Positions 39,792-49,604 of a stretch of 64,000 nucleotides of DNA are shown piece after piece. The stretch comes from Alphaproteobacteria bacterium (GTDB lineage Bacteria; Myxococcota_A; UBA796; CAJQPC01). Positions within the stretch are counted from its first letter, which is position 1, and every line of letters starts with the position of its first letter. The translations under genes and the position numbers were made by a program. The notes beneath the pieces are model-generated. The model was not told the origin of the DNA. It worked only from the letters and a program-made list of their open reading frames with translations, and searched no databases. The stretch is taken from positions 1 to 64,000 of the forward strand of contig JACKEV010000008.1 in assembly GCA_020632795.1 (NCBI GenBank), in the 5' to 3' direction.

Positions 39792-41045
39792 ATGTCTCTC
39801 GTCCCTGTCCACGGTGGCCTGGACGCGCTCGTCGATCGCGTCCTGCCCTTCTCCCAGCGCCAGGCGCTGCTCGCCCAGGCCGCAAGCCTCCCGAAGATCG
39901 CGGTGAACGACGCGGACATCTCCGGCGTGTACCGCATCAGCGACGGCACCCTGTCGCCGCTCACGGGCCCGATGAACGAGGACGAGACCCACCACGTCCT
40001 CGACACCGGGACGATCGTGCGCGGCGGCGTGGCCTACGCCTGGACCATCCCCTTCATCCTGCCGGTCACCGACGACGAGGCCGCCGCGCTCACCGTGGGG
40101 CAGGACGCCGCCCTGGTCGACAGCGAGGGGCGGGTGTTCGGCCGGATCACCGTCGGCTCGGTCTACGACTGGGACAAGCCCCGCTACATCAAGGGCGTCT
40201 ACGGCACCGAGCGCACCGACCACCCCGGCGGCGACATCGTCACCCGCGACCCGCGCACCAAGCTGGTCGGCGGAGAGCTCTGGACCCTGCCCCAGCCCCT
40301 CAACCCCGAGCTGGGCGACTACGTGTGGTCCCCCCGCGTCACCCGCGCGGTCATCGCCGACCGGGGCTACGAGGCGGCGCTGGCCTTCCAGACCCGCAAT
40401 CCGCTCCACCGCGCCCACGAGTACGCCCTGGTCTACGGCGCCGAGCAGCTCACCCGCGGGGGCCGGTACACCGGCGTGTTCCTCAACCCCCTGGTCGGGC
40501 AGCTCAAGGGCGACGACGTCGACGCCCCCACCCGCATGCGCACCTACCAGAACCTGCGCAACCAGCGCCTGCTGGGCCAGGGCGACAGCGACCGGGCCCT
40601 GTGGGACGCCGTCGGCTACGACATCAACGACGTCTTCCACCTGGTGGGGCTGGACATCAAGATGTTCTACGGCGGCCCCGCCGAGGCGGTGATGCACGCC
40701 ATCTACCGACAGAACCACGGCTTCTCGAACATCGTCATCGGCCGCAAGCACGCCGACGCGCCCTACCACGACAAGACCGCCATCTGGGGGGACTTCGACG
40801 CCCAGGAGATCTTCGACGATCTGCCCGGCGCGCTGGCCATCGAGCCGGTCAAGGTGGGCTTCGCGGCGTTCTACGAGTCCCTCGGCCGGGTCGACCTGAT
40901 GGAGAACCACCCCGACGAGAAGGCCTTCTTCATCAGCGGGACCAGGGTGCGGGCCACCCTCATCGAGGGCAGCCGCCCCGACGAGCGCATCATGCGCCCG
41001 GCGACCGCCGACGTGCTGATCGAGGCCTACGGCGCCAAGGGCTGA
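39792..41045 (+). CDS. sat: Sulfate adenylyltransferase (ATP sulfurylase)
   Basis: A 417-residue ATP sulfurylase forming adenosine 5'-phosphosulfate from sulfate and ATP. The catalytic loop QTRNPLHRAHE is complete (QxRNxxHxxHE), as is the second nucleotide motif IVIGRKHAD; ISGTRVR is near the C-terminus. The single-chain form with a PUA-like N-terminal domain is the dissimilatory/fungal-plant type, not CysDN. No APS reductase, APS kinase or sulfite reductase gene lies nearby, so assimilation versus another use cannot be decided. ATG 39792 follows AGGAGA. A hairpin-rich upstream region may regulate it. Confidence 0.97.
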   Translation: MSLVPVHGGLDALVDRVLPFSQRQALLAQAASLPKIAVNDADISGVYRISDGTLSPLTGPMNEDETHHVLDTGTIVRGGVAYAWTIPFILPVTDDEAAALTVGQDAALVDSEGRVFGRITVGSVYDWDKPRYIKGVYGTERTDHPGGDIVTRDPRTKLVGGELWTLPQPLNPELGDYVWSPRVTRAVIADRGYEAALAFQTRNPLHRAHEYALVYGAEQLTRGGRYTGVFLNPLVGQLKGDDVDAPTRMRTYQNLRNQRLLGQGDSDRALWDAVGYDINDVFHLVGLDIKMFYGGPAEAVMHAIYRQNHGFSNIVIGRKHADAPYHDKTAIWGDFDAQEIFDDLPGALAIEPVKVGFAAFYESLGRVDLMENHPDEKAFFISGTRVRATLIEGSRPDERIMRPATADVLIEAYGAKG

Positions 41046-41054
41046 GCGACGGGC

Positions 41055-41060
41055 TATACT
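41055..41060 (+). promoter_or_regulatory. Candidate -10 element TATACT
   Basis: TATACT ends 34 nt before the TTG start at 41095, directly after the sat stop codon. Confidence 0.4.
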
Positions 41061-41094
41061 CCCCGCCACGCGGATGGTGGGAGGAGCCCGACGA

Positions 41095-42213
41095 TTGCGC
41101 GCACATCATCTCCTGACCCTGGTGCTCGCTGCAGCCTGCAGCGAGCCCAAGATCGAGCCTGAAGACTCCACCCCTGCGGCCGACTCCGGCGGGGTCGAAG
41201 CGGACGACACCGGCGTCGATGCCGATGACACCGACGCTTCGGACGACACGGCGGCCGACGACACCGCCGCGGACGACTCCTCTGCAGATGACTCTGCGGC
41301 GGACGACTCCGCGGTGGACGACTCCGGCGCCGACGACACCGGCCTGCCCGAGCACCCCACCGAGCCCCCCGAGATCCCCATCTACTCGGGCGGCACCTGC
41401 CCGACCCTCATCGGCGGCCCGACCCGGGACGAGGCGCTCATCACCGGGTTCATCTCCGACGGCGTGGAGCGCGAGTTCCGCCTGATGGTGCCGGAGCGCT
41501 ACGACGGCGTCACCCCGATGCCCCTGGTGTTCGGCTGGCACTGGCTCAACTCCTCCTCCAGCAGCTTCATCCGGGAGGGGGACGTGGAGACCGCCATCGA
41601 GGAGATGGGCTTCATCGGCGTGTTCCCGGACGACCTGGAGGGCCAGTACCTGTTCAACTGGCCGTTCTTCGAGGAGGGCACGGCCGCCGAGAGCGAGCTG
41701 GTCTTCTTCGACGACCTGCTCGCCTGCATCACCGATCAGTACGCCATCGACCTCACCCAGATCCACGGGGTGGGGGTCAGCGCCGGGGCGCTGTGGGTGA
41801 CCTACCTGTCCACCACCGAGCGGGTGAACCACCTGGCCAGCGTCACCAGCCTATCCGGTGGGTTGGGCGACGGCTACGGCATCTGGGCGATGGACTGGGT
41901 GCCCCAGGCCCGCAAGTTCCCCGCGATGGTGCTCAACGGCGGCCCGACCGACTGGTTCGTCCTGGACTTCCACGCCGCCAGCGAGCGCTACCGCGACGAG
42001 CTGCTGGCCGACGGCCACTACGTGACCTGGTGCGAGCACGACGCCGGCCACGCGGTCCCCCCCTTCGAGGCCCCTCCCGACCACGACACCACCTTCTACA
42101 GCATGTGGCAGCACATGTTCGACCACCCCTACGGCCTGGAGGCCGGCGCGTCGCCCTACCTCACGGACGGGCTGAACCCGGACCTGCCGGAGTGGTGTGA
42201 GATCGCCTACTGA
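41095..42213 (+). CDS. Esterase-like lipoprotein (alpha/beta hydrolase) with acidic linker
   Basis: A 372-residue lipoprotein. A TTG start at 41095 is chosen because GGGAGGAG lies seven bases upstream and the frame then begins RAHHLLTLVLAAAC, a lipoprotein signal; the ATG at 41074 overlaps that site. Residues 20-90 are an Asp/Thr/Ser/Ala linker (repeats such as DDTAADDSSADDS), probably a surface spacer. Residues 100-372 are an alpha/beta hydrolase of the feruloyl-esterase/PHB-depolymerase type: PLVFGWHWLNSS at the oxyanion region, GVSAGA as nucleophile elbow, and late ...HDAGHAVP histidine. The substrate is unknown. The end overlaps the convergent gene by 7 bp. Confidence 0.82.
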   Translation: MRAHHLLTLVLAAACSEPKIEPEDSTPAADSGGVEADDTGVDADDTDASDDTAADDTAADDSSADDSAADDSAVDDSGADDTGLPEHPTEPPEIPIYSGGTCPTLIGGPTRDEALITGFISDGVEREFRLMVPERYDGVTPMPLVFGWHWLNSSSSSFIREGDVETAIEEMGFIGVFPDDLEGQYLFNWPFFEEGTAAESELVFFDDLLACITDQYAIDLTQIHGVGVSAGALWVTYLSTTERVNHLASVTSLSGGLGDGYGIWAMDWVPQARKFPAMVLNGGPTDWFVLDFHAASERYRDELLADGHYVTWCEHDAGHAVPPFEAPPDHDTTFYSMWQHMFDHPYGLEAGASPYLTDGLNPDLPEWCEIAY

Positions 42214-43229
42214 AAGGGCTCCGGGAAGCGCACATTCTCCGCCAGCCCCGGGCTCGCCGCCCAGTACCCCTCCGGCAGCTCAGGGGGGTCCCCGCCCTCC
42301 ACGACGGTCTGCCACGCGGTGAGCGGGGCGTCGAGGTCCGCGTGCTCAGCGAGCTGGATGACGATGTCGGGCTGCTGGCCCTGGCCGCGGGGCAGGGGCA
42401 CGCTGGCGTAGCTGCGGATGAGCTGGCGCTCGTGGTCCCACTGGCCGACCATCAGGCCGTAGTAGGGCTCGGTCAGCATGCCCTCGGGCAGAGCGGCGAC
42501 GGGGGTGTACCGGCCGTGCAGGGTGTCGGAGACCAGGGCGAGGGTGGCCTCGTTCAGCAGGATGTACATGACGTAGCCGAAGGGCGTGGCGAACACCGCC
42601 GGGTCGCTGGCCCGGTCGCCGGCCTGCAGGGTCAGCTCGAACCGGCTGCCCTCCTGGATGACGAAGTCCACCCCGTCGGAGCCCTCGACCTCGACGGCGC
42701 TGCCGAAGCGCTGGGTGCAGGGGGCGCGGTCCGCGGTGCAGTCGGCGGGGTCGCCGTCCTCGACCGCCGAGTCAAGGTAGAACATGTGGATGAGGCCGTC
42801 GTCCCCCACGAGGGGCGCGGGGTCGCGCCAGCGGGCCTGCACGTCGTTGGTGAACGGGACGGGGTCCTCCCAGGTGTCGCTCTCAAAGCGGTAGCGGCGC
42901 ACCTCTCCGGGGCCGGCGTAGACGTAGAGGGTGTCGCCGCGCCGGGTCATGTCCGGCACGCTGCCCGTCCAGGGCTCGAAGTCCCCGGTGGGGACCTGCC
43001 ACGACACGCCGTCGTCGGACCAGAGCACCCACACCTCGTGGTTGAAGGCGCTGGGGTCCATGCAGATGTCCCGGTCGCAGGAGAAGAAGGTCATCAGGTA
43101 GCGCCCCGGGAACATGCCCAGGGGGACCTCCTCGGCGGAGGTGTCGTCCACGACGACGGAGTCGTCGACGGCCGCGGTGGAGTCGTCGGGGGACGGGGGG
43201 CGCTGGCAGGCGAGGAGGAGGAGGAGCAT
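42207..43229 (-). CDS. Lipoprotein with beta-propeller-like (GH43/sialidase-type) domain
   Basis: A 340-residue protein. The N-terminus MLLLLLAC is an extremely short lipoprotein signal; in frame upstream only five codons (RHHKD) precede a stop, so no longer canonical start exists. A Ser/Asp/Val linker follows. Residues 40-330 contain spaced WSDDGVSW, RWRDPAPLVGDDG, ASDPAVF and YASVPLP elements typical of five-bladed propellers of glycoside hydrolase family 43 or sialidase-like folds, where DPAP/DPAV Asp residues line the active site. Glycan recognition or cleavage at the cell surface is possible; catalytic activity is not established. Confidence 0.62.
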   Translation of the reverse strand: MLLLLLACQRPPSPDDSTAAVDDSVVVDDTSAEEVPLGMFPGRYLMTFFSCDRDICMDPSAFNHEVWVLWSDDGVSWQVPTGDFEPWTGSVPDMTRRGDTLYVYAGPGEVRRYRFESDTWEDPVPFTNDVQARWRDPAPLVGDDGLIHMFYLDSAVEDGDPADCTADRAPCTQRFGSAVEVEGSDGVDFVIQEGSRFELTLQAGDRASDPAVFATPFGYVMYILLNEATLALVSDTLHGRYTPVAALPEGMLTEPYYGLMVGQWDHERQLIRSYASVPLPRGQGQQPDIVIQLAEHADLDAPLTAWQTVVEGGDPPELPEGYWAASPGLAENVRFPEPFQ

Positions 43230-43260
43230 GTCCTTATGATGCCGTCATTCTCTGCCAGGT

Positions 43261-43266
43261 TACGCT
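43261..43266 (+). promoter_or_regulatory. Candidate -10 element TACGCT
   Basis: TACGCT ends 28 nt before the GTG start at 43295. Confidence 0.3.
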
Positions 43267-43294
43267 GGGTCGAGTGCCACGCCGGGAGGGATCG

Positions 43295-43897
43295 GTGGCG
43301 GAGAACCCCTACGCCCCGCCCGACGCGGATCTGGAGGCCCCGGAGACCCAGCCGTTCGAGGGGCTGACCTTCGGCGTGCTGGAGGATCCCCTCAGCCTCC
43401 GGCGGCGGCACCTGAGCCATGAGACCGGCCTGCGGGGCGTCGGCACGGTGTACATGCTCGCGGGCGGACTCTGCGGGCTCTTCGGCCTCTCCCTGTTGAC
43501 GATCGTGGCGTTCGACCTCCTGGTGGTCCACTCCCCCAAGGACGCCGCGCTGGTCGTCCGGATCATCGGGGTCCTGGTGGCCTCGGCCGCCTGCTGCGCC
43601 GCCCTCCTGTGGCTGGGGCGGGGGCTGGGGCGGCTCAACCCGCGGGTCCGGGTTGGCGTCACGGTGACCTCGGCCCTGGCGCTGCTCTGGGTCCCCGTCG
43701 GCACGGTGTTCGGCCTCTGGTCGCTCTACCTGCTCTACGCGGAGAAGGGGCAGGTGGTCTTCTCCCAGCGCTACGCCGAGGCCCGAGAGAAGACGCCGCA
43801 GCTTCGACCGAGGCCCTCGATCCTGGGCGTGCTGGCGGTGATCAGCGCCGCGGCCGTCACCCTCCTGGCGCTGATCGGCGCGCTGCTCGATCTGTAG
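43295..43897 (+). CDS. Four-helix membrane protein with NPYAPP N-terminus
   Basis: No family function known. A 200-residue protein starting AENPYAPPDADLE, a signature N-terminus of many uncharacterised bacterial membrane proteins, where proline-rich cytoplasmic tails precede membrane helices. Four hydrophobic segments follow (near residues 50-75, 85-110, 120-145 and 170-195). I chose GTG 43295 because GGGAGGG precedes it and the NPYAPP motif then starts the protein; a GTG at 43274 adds seven residues. Its stop codon is 3 bp from the convergent HTTM gene. Confidence 0.7.
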   Translation: MAENPYAPPDADLEAPETQPFEGLTFGVLEDPLSLRRRHLSHETGLRGVGTVYMLAGGLCGLFGLSLLTIVAFDLLVVHSPKDAALVVRIIGVLVASAACCAALLWLGRGLGRLNPRVRVGVTVTSALALLWVPVGTVFGLWSLYLLYAEKGQVVFSQRYAEAREKTPQLRPRPSILGVLAVISAAAVTLLALIGALLDL

Positions 43898-43900
43898 CCC

Positions 43901-44746
43901 TCACCGCCTCTCCGGCAGCTCCACGAACGCCAGGTACGTCCACAGCATCGCGAACGTGAACGCCCCGATGTCCAGGAACGCCGAGATCCCGACGTGCAGC
44001 CCCAGCCCGGCCAGCAGCACGAAGGGCCGCAGCCGGCGGATCCACACCAGCGGGAAGCCGATCTCCACCACCAGGGTGGCGTAGTCGGCCAGCGCGCAGA
44101 AACCCTGGAACCATCGGGATGACAGCAGAGGCTCCATCCGAAAGCGCCAGTACGCCCCGCACGACATGGCCTGGAACACCGCCTCGCCGCTCTGCCAGAT
44201 GGGCTCGGCGGCCTTCACCATGCCGGTCTTCACGTAGAGGATGCAGACCTGGAGCTGGAACAGGCGCAGCGGCCAGGCGGTGGGGGCGGTGGTCGACTGG
44301 GGAAAGAGCCGCGCGTCCAGGGACCACACCCGGCCGGTGGGCAGGAACATCAGGTAGAAGCCGAACACCCGCAGCACGCTGTCCGCGCCGCTGGTCCAGG
44401 CGCCGTTGCGGTTGACCAGCGAGAGCAGCATCAGCCAGGCCAGGGGCTGCACCACCCGCGTGCCCAGGCCCAGCGCCGTCAGCACCAGCAGGCCCAGGGT
44501 CGCCGCGATGAAGGCCTGCACGCCGCCCGGGCTGCTGATCTGCCACAGCGGGTTCACCAGCAGGCTGATCCAGTCCAGCGGGATGGTCTCCAGCGGCAGC
44601 AGCCCCTCGTCGGAGAACAGCCACCACCCCTCCCAGAGCAGCGGCACGTAGGCCCACAGCGCCACCAGGGCCCAGCCGATGCGCAGCAGGGCCAGCCGCC
44701 GGGGGTCGACCTCACCGAACCAGAACCGGTCCCAGGCCTCCCTCAT
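43901..44746 (-). CDS. HTTM-domain membrane protein (vitamin K gamma-carboxylase-like)
   Basis: A 281-residue membrane protein of the HTTM (horizontally transferred transmembrane) family, related to the membrane part of vitamin K-dependent gamma-glutamyl carboxylase. Typical segments are RRLALLRIGWALVALW near the N-terminus, LLSLVNRNGAW, and QLQVCILYVKTGMVKA. About seven membrane helices are predicted. ATG 44746 overlaps the stop of the upstream gene (ATGA), so translation is coupled. The bacterial substrate is unknown. A partner membrane-anchored protein is encoded just upstream, an arrangement common for HTTM genes. Confidence 0.85.
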   Translation of the reverse strand: MREAWDRFWFGEVDPRRLALLRIGWALVALWAYVPLLWEGWWLFSDEGLLPLETIPLDWISLLVNPLWQISSPGGVQAFIAATLGLLVLTALGLGTRVVQPLAWLMLLSLVNRNGAWTSGADSVLRVFGFYLMFLPTGRVWSLDARLFPQSTTAPTAWPLRLFQLQVCILYVKTGMVKAAEPIWQSGEAVFQAMSCGAYWRFRMEPLLSSRWFQGFCALADYATLVVEIGFPLVWIRRLRPFVLLAGLGLHVGISAFLDIGAFTFAMLWTYLAFVELPERR

Positions 44747-45258
44747 CGGGGGCACTCTGTCTCATAGAGCAGCTCGAAGCGCTGCTCCGGCGCGGGCGGG
44801 GGCTGCTGGAGGGCCTCATCCGGGGTGAGGTGCTTGAACTTGTGCTTGCTCAGCCGCACGGTCACCACGTCGGGGTGCTGGCGGCACAGCCAGTCGGCGA
44901 ACAGCTCCCGGTAGCGGTCGTTCTTCGCCCCCTGGGTCACCAGGTGGTTCTGGAGCTTCTTCATCCGGTCGTAGGACGCCCGCAGGAAGGGGCCGTCCGG
45001 CGGCCGGTTGCTCTCTACCAGGATGCGCGACTGCCGGTCCGCGGTGATCCCCTCGGCGACCAGCCAGGTGTCCCAGCGCCAGGGCTTGCGGAACATGTTC
45101 CAGCTCTGCCGGAGCTGGACGCCCTCCACCCAGGGGTCGCTGATCGGCAGCAGCGGCCCGCCGGTGAGGTTCTCGAAGACGTGGTCCGCCACCAGCACGA
45201 GGTGGAGGACCAGGGCGAACGAGAACAGCAGGCGCGCGGTCGGGGAGCGCGGGCGCAA
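44743..45258 (-). CDS. Membrane-anchored partner of the HTTM protein
   Basis: A 171-residue protein with one N-terminal membrane helix (LLFSFALVLHLVLVADHVFENL) and a soluble domain carrying QSWNMFRKPWRWDTWLV and LCRQHPDVVTVRL. Proteins with the W-x-M-F segment regularly accompany HTTM membrane proteins and are of unknown function. I chose TTG 45258, which has GGAG eight bases upstream and starts at a basic residue run; the frame is open to a TTG at 45315. The 4-bp ATGA overlap with the HTTM gene shows an operon. Confidence 0.72.
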   Translation of the reverse strand: MRPRSPTARLLFSFALVLHLVLVADHVFENLTGGPLLPISDPWVEGVQLRQSWNMFRKPWRWDTWLVAEGITADRQSRILVESNRPPDGPFLRASYDRMKKLQNHLVTQGAKNDRYRELFADWLCRQHPDVVTVRLSKHKFKHLTPDEALQQPPPAPEQRFELLYETECPR

Positions 45259-45340
45259 GGCGAGGGCTCCGGGGCAGGGGACGGGGCAGCATACGCCGTC
45301 CCCGCCCCGGTGCAAGCCTCAGGGCTGCGCGGCGTCAGCC

Positions 45341-46915
<1,575 letters not shown>

Positions 46916-46946
46916 GGCCACCTCGTTGGATGGGAGGTTCAGGAGA

Positions 46947-46978
46947 CTTCATTCTTTTAGCCGGATGAACGGATGAAG
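46947..46978. promoter_or_regulatory. Candidate operator between ahcY and the ArsR-type regulator
   Basis: CTTCAT (46947-46952) is repeated inverted as ATGAAG (46973-46978), and GGATGAA occurs twice in direct orientation (46963-46969 and 46971-46977). The 87-bp divergent region is the expected place for SahR binding. Confidence 0.45.
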
Positions 46979-47002
46979 CGCAAGGGATTATTTTGGCAGG
47001 CC

Positions 47003-47929
47003 ATGACACCCGACCTGTTCAAGCGCCTCAGCGCCCTCTCCGAGCCCACCCGTGTCCGCCTGCTCCAGCTCCTGGCCCGCGAGGAGCTGGGCGTGGGCGA
47101 GCTGTCGCGGATCCTCCAGACCCCCCAGTCCACGATCAGCCGGCACCTCAAGCAGCTCCAGACCGAGGGCTGGCTGGAGCGGCGCGCCGAGGGGACCGCC
47201 AGCTTCTTCCGCGTGGCCGAGCCCCTGCCCGAGGCGTCCGCCGCGCTGTGGGCGGTCGTCGCCGCCGAGCTCGCCGAGGAGGGCCTCTACGCCGAGGACC
47301 TCCACCGCCTGGAGGGGGTGCTCGCCCAGCGTGAGCTGGACAGCCGCGCCTTCTTCGGTCGCCACGCCGAGCACTGGTCCCAGCGCCGCCAGGAGCTGTT
47401 CGGCGACGCCTACCTGCTGCCGACGCTGTTGGCCCTGCTGCCCCCCGGCCTGACGATCGCGGACCTGGGCTGCGGCACGGGCGAGGTGCTGGTGGCGCTG
47501 GCCCCGGTGGCCGGGCGGGTCATCGGCGTGGACCGGGAGGCCCGCATGCTGGAGGTCGCCGCCGGCCGCGCCCAGGGCCTCTGCAACGTGGAGCTGCGGG
47601 AGGGTGGCCTGGAGGCCCTGCCCCTGGACGACGGCGCGGTCGACCTCGCCCTGTGCATGCTCGTGCTCCACCACGTCGAGGATCCCGGCGCGGTGCTGGC
47701 CGAGGCCGCCCGCGCCCTGGCCCCCGGCGGGCGCCTGGTCGTGCTGGACATGGTCGAGCACACCCGCCGGGAGTACCGCCGCACCATGGGCCACCGCCAC
47801 CTGGGCTTCGCCGAGGAGACCCTGAAGCGCCTCGCGACGCGCGCGGGGCTGCAGGTGCAGACCTGGCGTCGCCTGCCGGCGGATCCGGAGGCCCAGGGGC
47901 CGGGGCTGTTCGTGGCGACGTTGGGCTGA
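47003..47929 (+). CDS. sahR: ArsR-type regulator fused to a SAM-dependent methyltransferase domain (SahR-type)
   Basis: A 308-residue fusion. Residues 5-75 are an ArsR winged helix (RLSALSEPTRVRLLQLL, then QSTISRHLKQLQTEGWLERR as recognition helix). Residues 130-305 are a class I methyltransferase fold with motif I IADLGCGTGEV (152-162), GVDREARML and LVLHHVEDPGAVL. This architecture, next to and divergent from ahcY, is that of SahR, described in Proteobacteria as a repressor that senses S-adenosylhomocysteine through the methyltransferase-like domain. I chose ATG 47003, close to the domain start; ATG 46973 lies inside the likely operator. Confidence 0.86.
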   Translation: MTPDLFKRLSALSEPTRVRLLQLLAREELGVGELSRILQTPQSTISRHLKQLQTEGWLERRAEGTASFFRVAEPLPEASAALWAVVAAELAEEGLYAEDLHRLEGVLAQRELDSRAFFGRHAEHWSQRRQELFGDAYLLPTLLALLPPGLTIADLGCGTGEVLVALAPVAGRVIGVDREARMLEVAAGRAQGLCNVELREGGLEALPLDDGAVDLALCMLVLHHVEDPGAVLAEAARALAPGGRLVVLDMVEHTRREYRRTMGHRHLGFAEETLKRLATRAGLQVQTWRRLPADPEAQGPGLFVATLG

Positions 47930-47945
47930 TCCTGTCGGGATCCAC

Positions 47946-47974
47946 TTGACACCGCCCCCGCTTCAGCCTACTTC
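47946..47974 (+). promoter_or_regulatory. Promoter of the Rieske-tetR operon
   Basis: TTGACA (47946-47951) with a 17-bp spacer to TACTTC (47969-47974). The -35 is a perfect consensus; the -10 is weak and overlaps the first TCAGAC half-site. Confidence 0.55.
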
Positions 47975-48012
47975 AGACTCATGGTCAGACTACGGGTCTG
48001 AACGAAGGTCTG
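47973..48012. promoter_or_regulatory. Candidate TetR operator array TCAGAC/GTCTGA
   Basis: The perfect inverted repeat TCAGAC-TACGG-GTCTGA lies at 47985-48001. A further TCAGAC is at 47973-47978 and GTCTG at 48008-48012, so two overlapping palindromes are possible between promoter and start codon. Confidence 0.6.
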
Positions 48013-48026
48013 TCAAGGAGGAAGTC

Positions 48027-48980
48027 ATGATCCCCGATATGTGGTACCCCGTGCTCGAAGCCCGGAGTCTGCCCGCGAAGCGCCCCGTCGCCGTCCAGCG
48101 CATGGGCGAGCGCCTGGTGATGTGGCGCGGCCCGGACGGGGCGCCGGTCTGCCACCTCGATCGCTGCCCCCACCGGGGCGTGGCCTTGAGCCTGGGCCGG
48201 ATCGAGAAGGACGGCACCCTGGAGTGCCCCTACCACGGCTTCCGCTTCGATTCGCAGGGCGCCTGCACGAAGATCCCCTGCAACGGCTCCAAGCCCGTGC
48301 CTCGGGGCTTCGCCCTGCAGAGCTGGACCGTGCGGGAGGCCCACGGGATGATCTGGCTGTGGTGGGGTCAGCCCCGCGCGCAGCTCCCCGAGCCCCCCTG
48401 GTTCGACGACATCGCCGACGACTGGACCCACACCGCCGAGGCGTCGGAGGACTGGCCCCTCAACCACGTCCGGCTCACCGAGAGCTTCTTCGACATCCAC
48501 CACTTCCCCTTCGCCCACCGCAGCATCAACCCCGGCCTGGGCCCGGTGCTCGACCCCTACGAGGTCGAGGTCATCGACGACGTCCACATCGTCACCCGGG
48601 GCACGATGCGCCAGGAGCACAAGACCTCCGGGGTGGACTTCCAGCTCGAGATGAAGTTCCCCAACCTCATCAAGCTGGTCTTCGGCTCCACCATCCGCGC
48701 GGCGGTCTGCGCCACCCCCATCGACGACCAGCGGAGCTGGGTGTGGTGCCGCTACCACCAGGACTTCCTGCCCGTGCCCGGCCTGGGCAGCTTCCTGGCC
48801 TGGCTGGGGGTGAAGGTGGAGTTCATGATCGTGCAGGGCCGCCAGGACGTCCCGATCATGAAGAGCCAGACCCCCACGCAGCCCACCCCCGGCTGCGACC
48901 ACCTCGTGGCCGCCGACAAGGGCACGGCGACCTATCTCCGCTTGCGCAACCACCACCTCCGGGCCAGAGAAGCCTCCTGA
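48027..48980 (+). CDS. Rieske [2Fe-2S] non-heme iron oxygenase
   Basis: A 317-residue Rieske oxygenase alpha-subunit-type protein. The Rieske cluster is CPHRG (about residue 50) and CPYHGF (about 68), the CxH...CxxH pattern. The mononuclear iron site is recognisable in LNHVRLTESFFDIHHFPFAH. The enzyme would hydroxylate or demethylate an unknown substrate and needs an electron-donating reductase, which is not nearby. ATG 48027 follows AAGGAGGA. The following tetR gene overlaps by 1 bp (TGATG), and inverted repeats lie between promoter and start, so substrate induction through that regulator is likely. Confidence 0.92.
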   Translation: MIPDMWYPVLEARSLPAKRPVAVQRMGERLVMWRGPDGAPVCHLDRCPHRGVALSLGRIEKDGTLECPYHGFRFDSQGACTKIPCNGSKPVPRGFALQSWTVREAHGMIWLWWGQPRAQLPEPPWFDDIADDWTHTAEASEDWPLNHVRLTESFFDIHHFPFAHRSINPGLGPVLDPYEVEVIDDVHIVTRGTMRQEHKTSGVDFQLEMKFPNLIKLVFGSTIRAAVCATPIDDQRSWVWCRYHQDFLPVPGLGSFLAWLGVKVEFMIVQGRQDVPIMKSQTPTQPTPGCDHLVAADKGTATYLRLRNHHLRAREAS

Positions 48981-49603
48981 TGCCCCTCGACCGCTGGAAC
49001 CGCCTGGACCCCGCCGAGCGCCGCGCCATCCTGGACGCGGCGGCGGGGCAGTTCGCCGCAGACGGCTTCCACGGGGCGTCCATCAACCGCATCCTCAAGG
49101 AGGCGGGCCTGTCCAAGGGCGCGGCGTACTACTACTTCGAGGACAAGGAGGACCTGTTCCTCACCCTGGTCCGGGCGCGGGTGGGGGCTCTGGTGGACGC
49201 CGCCCTGGGCGACGAGCCCTGGCCGGCCAAGGACTTCTGGGGCTGGTGCGATCGCCTGTCGATGCAGGTGTTCGGGGCGCTGATGGCGGACCCCCAGAGC
49301 TGGGCGCTGGCCAAGGAGCTGTACACGATGGGGCCGGGGGCGCGCTCGCCCCGGGTGGCGGCGATGTGGGCCGAGGTGCTGGACTGGACCGAGCAGCTGC
49401 TGACCCGGGGCCAGGCGATGGGCGCGGTCCGGGACGACCTGCCGGTGAGCCTGCTGGCCGCGGTGGGGTTGGGGGTCGGGCAGGCGCTGGACACCTGGTT
49501 CGTGACCCACCTGGGCGAGCCGGCGGCGGCGCCGGAGGACGCGGCGGCGCTCATGGACGGCTCGATGGCGCTGTTCGTGCGGCTGCTGGCGCCGGATCGT
49601 TGA
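48980..49603 (+). CDS. TetR/AcrR family regulator of the Rieske operon
   Basis: A 207-residue TetR-family regulator. The helix-turn-helix is residues 10-58 (RRAILDAAAGQFAADGFHG, INRILKEAGLSKGAAYYYFEDKEDLF). The C-terminal domain contains the WxxL and alanine-rich helices usual for ligand binding. Its ATG overlaps the upstream stop as TGATG, so it is co-expressed with the Rieske oxygenase. The operator-like array upstream of the operon is the expected target, giving autoregulation. It ends 1 bp from the convergent APH-fold gene. Confidence 0.93.
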   Translation: MPLDRWNRLDPAERRAILDAAAGQFAADGFHGASINRILKEAGLSKGAAYYYFEDKEDLFLTLVRARVGALVDAALGDEPWPAKDFWGWCDRLSMQVFGALMADPQSWALAKELYTMGPGARSPRVAAMWAEVLDWTEQLLTRGQAMGAVRDDLPVSLLAAVGLGVGQALDTWFVTHLGEPAAAPEDAAALMDGSMALFVRLLAPDR

Positions 49604-49604
49604 G

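Noticed and set aside
46916..47002. SAH riboswitch before ahcY
   Set aside because: The 87-bp divergent spacer shows DNA-type inverted repeats and no room for the riboswitch fold; a SahR-type regulator is encoded instead.
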